A DNA stretch of 64,000 bases from Perca fluviatilis (Eukaryota; Chordata; Actinopteri; Perciformes; Percidae), in contig NC_053121.1 of assembly GCF_010015445.1 (NCBI RefSeq), forward strand, positions 26,913,934 to 26,977,933, given 5' to 3'. The position numbers and the translations under genes are program-made. The notes under the pieces were generated by a model, which saw only the letters and a program-made list of their open reading frames with translations, had not been told where the DNA came from and searched no databases. Shown here piece after piece: positions 59,491 through 64,000 of this stretch (within the stretch, counting starts at the first letter, position 1; each line of letters begins with the position of its first letter).

Positions 59491-61042
59491 TTTGTCTGTA
59501 AAGTTGTGTAAAAGTTTTACTTCTTGGTCACTTAATATTGACATCTACTTTTTGTGTGGATGAACTGAACAAGTAAAACGCAAGTCGTTTTCAGTTGTTA
59601 ATTAATGCACCAGTATTGCAACAGTAAAAAATATTGTTTGGAAAACCCTGACGAACTTCCGGCAATTTGAGATTTGCTCTGCAAGTCAGTCTAGCCAAGA
59701 CATGGATGTATTAAGAGAACTGGATACAGTGTTCGGCGGGAAGCCCCGTACGTTCCAATGAGAGTGCTCAAAAGCGCATTATGCAAACATGGAGCTCGGC
59801 TTTTCTGCATTCTTGGCCCATGACGTCACGGTGGACATGCGCACTAGCAACAATTTGTTTGTGTTGTCTTGTGTTGTCGGTAGCAACATGCTCGTTCATG
59901 AGGTTATCTCTCGTGGCTCTTACAAGTGGCGAATTCATGAACTCGCCGTTTTCATTGTCTAAAATATTCACTAACGTTAAACATTGTGTTTTTGTTGTTC
60001 CTGATCGTTTACATGCTTAGCTAAATAAATGATAGATGTATTTAGCTAGACAACCAATTAGATTTAATCATTATGTCGTGCTACTAGCTAGCTAGCTACT
60101 AGCTAGCGCTTGCAGTTAGCCTGCAGTTTTGTGAACAGAGCTCATCCATGGCTTCATCTCTCATCCACGTTACAAGCTTTACAGCATACAGCCCTCGGAT
60201 GGATCATAAGAGAGAACCAAGGCCATGTCATCACTATGTCTGTAGTAACGTTATGTAGGCATGATCTTAATACAGCCATGCTAGCTAACCCTGATGTTAG
60301 CAACTAGCTAGCTAGCCGATAGCCCCGCCAGTTTGGGAAACGCTAATGACGTTACATCCACGTAACAGGCTTTACAACATACATACATCCCTCGGATGTA
60401 TCATAACTTCATAAGATGATACCATGGATGTATTGATAGAACACATGGTGAATTACGACCATTAGCTATATCCATTATTACAGCTAGCTACGTGAGCTCG
60501 GGAGAACAGTCATGTGAGTGGGCGTGCGCAGTCCCGTGCGTCTGCTCGTGTCCATTATGCGCGTTCATCATTTCAAATTTAATAATTCTGGATTCGCTTC
60601 TAGTGAATGTTAAAAATGTTAAAAACGTAACGTTTTAAACAATGACCCTTTCATTGTTCAAGCTGGTAAGTTGATATACCCCGAAACAAATTATCCGCTG
60701 AAATATAGACGTTTCTTTCGCCATGTAATGTCTATGTGAAAAGTCTTTCTGGGCCCTGGGGTGCAGTACCACCGTTATCCGCTAAGCCCATGTTGGCATA
60801 TAGACACGGCGCTCTTCCTGGAGGCTTGGGCCAAGAGCCCATTCAAGCCCATTTCCAATTTTTCAAAATGGAGGCACCAATCATAACCATTGAGGCGGGC
60901 TTTACACAATGACTATAGCGCAGCGACGGCAAGCAGCTTTTTGTTTACATTCAACATGACGGCCACCGAAGTGCAGCAACCCATTGATGCCGCTGTAGCT
61001 GCTACATCACCCGGATCATTGGTCTGATTGGTTGAAGGACTA
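59491..61042. other. GC-richer non-coding region with repeated motifs
   Basis: Composition shifts to more CpG. Two similar segments in direct order, 60155-60225 (CATCCACGTTACAAGCTTTA, CCCTCGGATGGATCATAA) and 60356-60410 (CATCCACGTAACAGGCTTTA, CCCTCGGATGTATCATAA), mark an internal duplication. A TGACGTCA palindrome is at 59821-59828 and GCTAGCTAGCTA runs near 60080. Probably part of one or more DNA transposons; no host exon recognised. Confidence 0.4.
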
Positions 61043-61044
61043 TC

Positions 61045-62304
61045 CAATAGAGCTCAACAGTCCCGCCCCTCCTCAGAGAGAACTTAGATTCCGGAAGTAA
61101 ATTTCCCATTCATTTCTCCCATTGATGTCTGGAAAAATCCATATATAAAAAGTTTTAGACCATGCCTTAGACTACCCAGAGGTGACATGACTCATAAGCA
61201 TACAACATATCATTTCGAGTGAAAAAACGAACAGAAAATCCCCCAAAAAGTCAAAGGTACAAGACTGTGTACATATTTTCATTATCGAGCGAAGGAACTA
61301 CTCTTCTCTTAGCTAACAGCTAATTCGGCTATGCGCTAGCTGAGACGGCATGTAATAACTTTAAAAAACCCTCAAAATAAAACCTGAAAATAACCGTTAA
61401 AATATATAACAGCTGGGCGCCCGGTTGGCTCAGTTGGTAGAGCAGGCGCCCATATATAGAGGTTTACTCCTCAACGCAGCGGGCCCGGGTTCGACTCCGA
61501 CCTCGGCCCTTTGCTGCATGTCATTCCCTACTCTCTCTCCCCTTTCATGTCTTCAACTGTCCTGTCAAATAAAGGCCTAAAATGCCCCCCAAAAAATCTT
61601 TAAAAAATATATATATAACAGCTGTTACGTCAACTGTAGCCTGCTTTTCCCAGTGTTTAGTTTAGTAACGTTATTTTAGACTGAATAAAGCTGTCAGCTA
61701 GCGGTTAGCCAAATTAGCTGTTAGCTAAACTAACGTTAGCTTCCCGGTGGAGGCTAACGGCGAAGCGTGGAACAGATCGTGATTCGTGCAGTGTCGTAAA
61801 TCCTCGTAAAACAGGATTATCATCATGCACATGCGCATGACGGATCTTGCAGGCAGCACAGATCGGGTACTGACACCCCCCCTCCTCACCAGCATGAGTT
61901 CCACCAATCAGAGGCATCACTGTGGGATTGTGGGATTGTCCAGGATTGTGGGTAATGAAGTACTTATCCAAGACATTGCGAATAAAAGACATTTATCTCA
62001 AAATAAAGTTGGTGCCCCATGAACTTTTGGCATTTATATGAGAACAATCGCTTAGTCATCTCGGCATGCTGGTTTTAAGTCTACCATCGACAATTATGAT
62101 TTATGGCTTATACTCCAATTGTCAATGGAGAAATTGCATTGTATTTTTACTTCCGGAACCCGCTGTGGGCGGGACTATTGAGCTCTATTGCGCCCTGAGG
62201 CTTTTGAGCGTTGTCCGTTGGTGATGCCCCTTTGGGCTGTGAATGAAGCTTGCCCAGACCCACTCTCAGTTACAACTGAGAAAGGTCTGGTGTCAACCAG
62301 ACTA
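61045..62304. mobile_element. Inverted-repeat-bounded region, probably DNA transposon(s)
   Basis: CAATAGAGCTCAACAGTCCC-GCCC at 61045-61068 is mirrored at 62167-62190 with one mismatch in 24. Both arms are followed inward by TTCCGGAAGTAAA. On the right the sequence continues to a possible outer end at 62304 (TAGTCTGGTTGAC on the minus strand). A SINE is inserted at 61414. There is no coding region and the exact termini are uncertain. Confidence 0.5.
61414..61607 (+). mobile_element. tRNA-derived SINE, copy 3 (full length)
   Basis: CGGTTGGCTCAGTTGGTAGA is the A-box region, GGTTCGACTCC the B box, then TTTGCTGCATGTCATTCCCT, CCTGTCAAATAAAGGCCTAA and an A-rich tail. Direct repeats ATATATAACAGCTG occur at 61402-61415 and 61609-61622. 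It is the best preserved of the three copies; both pol III boxes look functional. Confidence 0.9.
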
Positions 62305-63684
62305 TGAATCTATGCTTCCAAATCAACTAAGGGCATTTTCATATTATGGTAGGATTGATTCGTACAGTGCAGTGAATACAATTGCCACCGCTCTCCAAAC
62401 CGGCCGCTCAGCTTTAACATTGTAATGTTGTTCCTTACCCGAGTACACTTGCACTGTTGCATTATGGGACATTTGTTTATGTTGTCGCTACAATGTAGAA
62501 AAGAGCGGCATTGCAAGATCTCAAGCCCATACAATGAAGTCTACCTATACATTATGCTATTGTTTATATTTTGGAAACAATGTCAAAAAGGACCCTCTGG
62601 CCTGCCTTCTTCCTTTATTGCCCATGGCCGTGCATTTCAGAGGATGCAGATTTTGTAGACCAGTGACTTTGAGAAATGCCTTTGCAGCTCTACTCGCCGA
62701 CTGCTACTTGCGTTAAAGAGCAGTCCACTTCTGTGTTTAGGTACAGTTGGTTTTCACACCTGAACTCTACCCAAGTACACATTAAACGGTATTCAAAACC
62801 ACCTTTTCAAGTACGGTACACAGTGTTGACATTATTTAAACAAACTGGACTTTGGGGACAATGTGTACTTGGATCCGGACCCATGTTCCTGATGTCAAAA
62901 CGGCATGAGTAGGATGAAAAAGAGGAAGAAAGTGAAACTCATTGTACATCTGCAGGACCAGAGAGGACATGTGACAAATAAAATGCACAGCTTTGCCTTA
63001 GGTGTTTCTTCACCTCTGCGTCATCCATTACAGTCATGGAACGTACAACTTGTTGAGTATTATCCCTTTCTCAAGCCTCATTTGGACTATTTCTCAAGTG
63101 GAGCTGTGGGGATTTTGTATTTACCTGTGCTGGTCAGTCATTTTAATCCTGTCTGGAGCGCGTATGTGGGTGATTTTTCACACACCCAATAATTACAGCC
63201 ACAATTATCTACTGTTTTTCGGCAAAGCTGCTCATCCTCCTGTAATTTAAATCCTGCCCAGAGCCACATCCCTGTATTTTAAAGTGGATCTCTGAGTTTA
63301 TTTCCTTGGCAATAGCTGCCTGTCCTCTTTGTCTTTTAATCAGCTCAGTGTGAAATTTTACTTTTGTGTGGAGTTATTTATTTTCATATGCACAATAATT
63401 AGAGAAGCAGTCGTTGGCAATGAAAATCTTAGATCTCAGGCAGAACAGTTTGTGGCCCGGGGTGATTGGGGTCCCTGATAATCCAGTTGGCCTTCTTCCT
63501 GCACCGCTGGGTGAAGAGGTCATTTATGGATGGCAGATCTGTACTGGAGATGTGCTGAGCTGTGCTGGTTATGTGCTGAGCAGTTTTCACCACCGTCTGT
63601 AATGCCTTCCGGTGAAAATGATGGAAACATGTTAACATCAACATATGGTATATATGGGAACCAATATGATGATGTAAAAAAAAA
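62305..63684. other. No gene seen
   Basis: About 1.4 kb without a recognised exon or repeat. Several overlapping frames at 62425-63250 have no known domain. Confidence 0.45.
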
Positions 63685-64000
63685 TTACAGTTTTTTACAA
63701 TTGCTTACACACTAAAATTAAAACTTTCCCACAATTAGCAAAACCTTACACTCAAGGAGTAAAACACTAGCCTACATCTGCACAACTTTAAGCACATTGT
63801 CAGCAAAACATCAAACTCACTTGTATGCATTTGACACAGAAATGTATCATGATGTAATTTCCTTGCAATTTCAAAGCAAAGGCTTTCAAATGAACACACC
63901 CATGAACCAATTGGTTACAGTTTTTTCCAACTGCTTACACACGTTTTCAAAACTATGTCTCCTTTTTTCAAAACTCTACACACAATTCCCAAAACTGCAC
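63685..64000. mobile_element. Possible left end of a DNA transposon with repeated subterminal motif
   Basis: TTACAGTTTTTTACAATTGC-TTACACAC at 63685 recurs as TTACAGTTTTTTCCAACTGC-TTACACAC at 63915, and further ACACA.TT..CAAAACT motifs follow to the window edge. Repeated subterminal transposase-binding motifs would look like this. The other end is outside the window, so the class is open. Confidence 0.35.

Noticed and set aside
61414..61510. A tRNA gene
   Set aside because: The A and B boxes are followed by a SINE body, an A-rich tail and target duplications; there is no proper acceptor stem or anticodon loop.

Overview
The window reads as nuclear DNA of a ray-finned fish, most likely a percomorph (perch-like) teleost. 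The reasons are very low coding density, long CA/TC/TA microsatellites, teleost-style L2 and other LINE 3' ends, tRNA-derived SINEs, many hAT, PIF/Harbinger, Tc1 and TTAA-target DNA transposons, and one exon of a large-intron vertebrate gene. The species assignment is inference; no search was run.

Only two host genes can be supported. At the left edge, on the minus strand, is the 5' part of a TRIM/finTRIM-like E3 ubiquitin ligase: complete RING, B-box 1 and the start of B-box 2, with a 5'UTR intron and an interferon-response element upstream. On the plus strand, 42261-42392 is one internal exon of ENOX2 (Ecto-NOX disulfide-thiol exchanger 2), with a strong acceptor, a consensus donor and phases that fit the protein. 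Everything to the right of it, and an unknown part to the left, should be enox2 intron. No other enox2 exon was found. Most other open frames are shadows of microsatellites or transposons.

The rest is a layered transposon landscape. 2.8-9.6 kb: a TTAA-flanked MITE, a hAT MITE, and a 3.5 kb hAT element holding a second hAT element that itself carries a tandem duplication and a reverse-oriented poly(A) retro-insert. 12.9-15.3 kb: a TTAA-type end and an L2 tail split by a hAT element. 19.6-21.4 kb: a Tc1 transposase relic, a SINE, a small hAT MITE and an L2 relic. 24.3-26.6 kb: a hAT-type relic, an antisense LINE split by a Tc1 MITE, and a 96 bp MITE with 9 bp target duplications. 31.3-33.7 kb: a TTAA element with a long hairpin in its right end, then one copy of a 1 kb duplication repeated at 37.7-38.7 kb. 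39.4-41.2 kb: a PIF/Harbinger element with a Myb/SANT-like remnant, broken by a hAT-like MITE. 42.6-46.9 kb: SINE, inverted-repeat and LINE relics. 49.2-52.0 kb: an L2 LINE holding three other elements. 52.4-62.3 kb: a hAT-like element, a LINE tail, two copies of an unclassified repeat (one split by a TTAA MITE), and a 1.6 kb TTAA element with an exon-like coding remnant, a LINE tail and an 80 bp minisatellite, followed by a GC-richer inverted-repeat region with a SINE.

Target-site duplications were read directly for most DNA elements and several can be cross-checked because the host sequence is itself a recognisable repeat, so the order of insertion can be worked out. No bacterial-style system, CRISPR array, rRNA gene or stand-alone tRNA gene is present.
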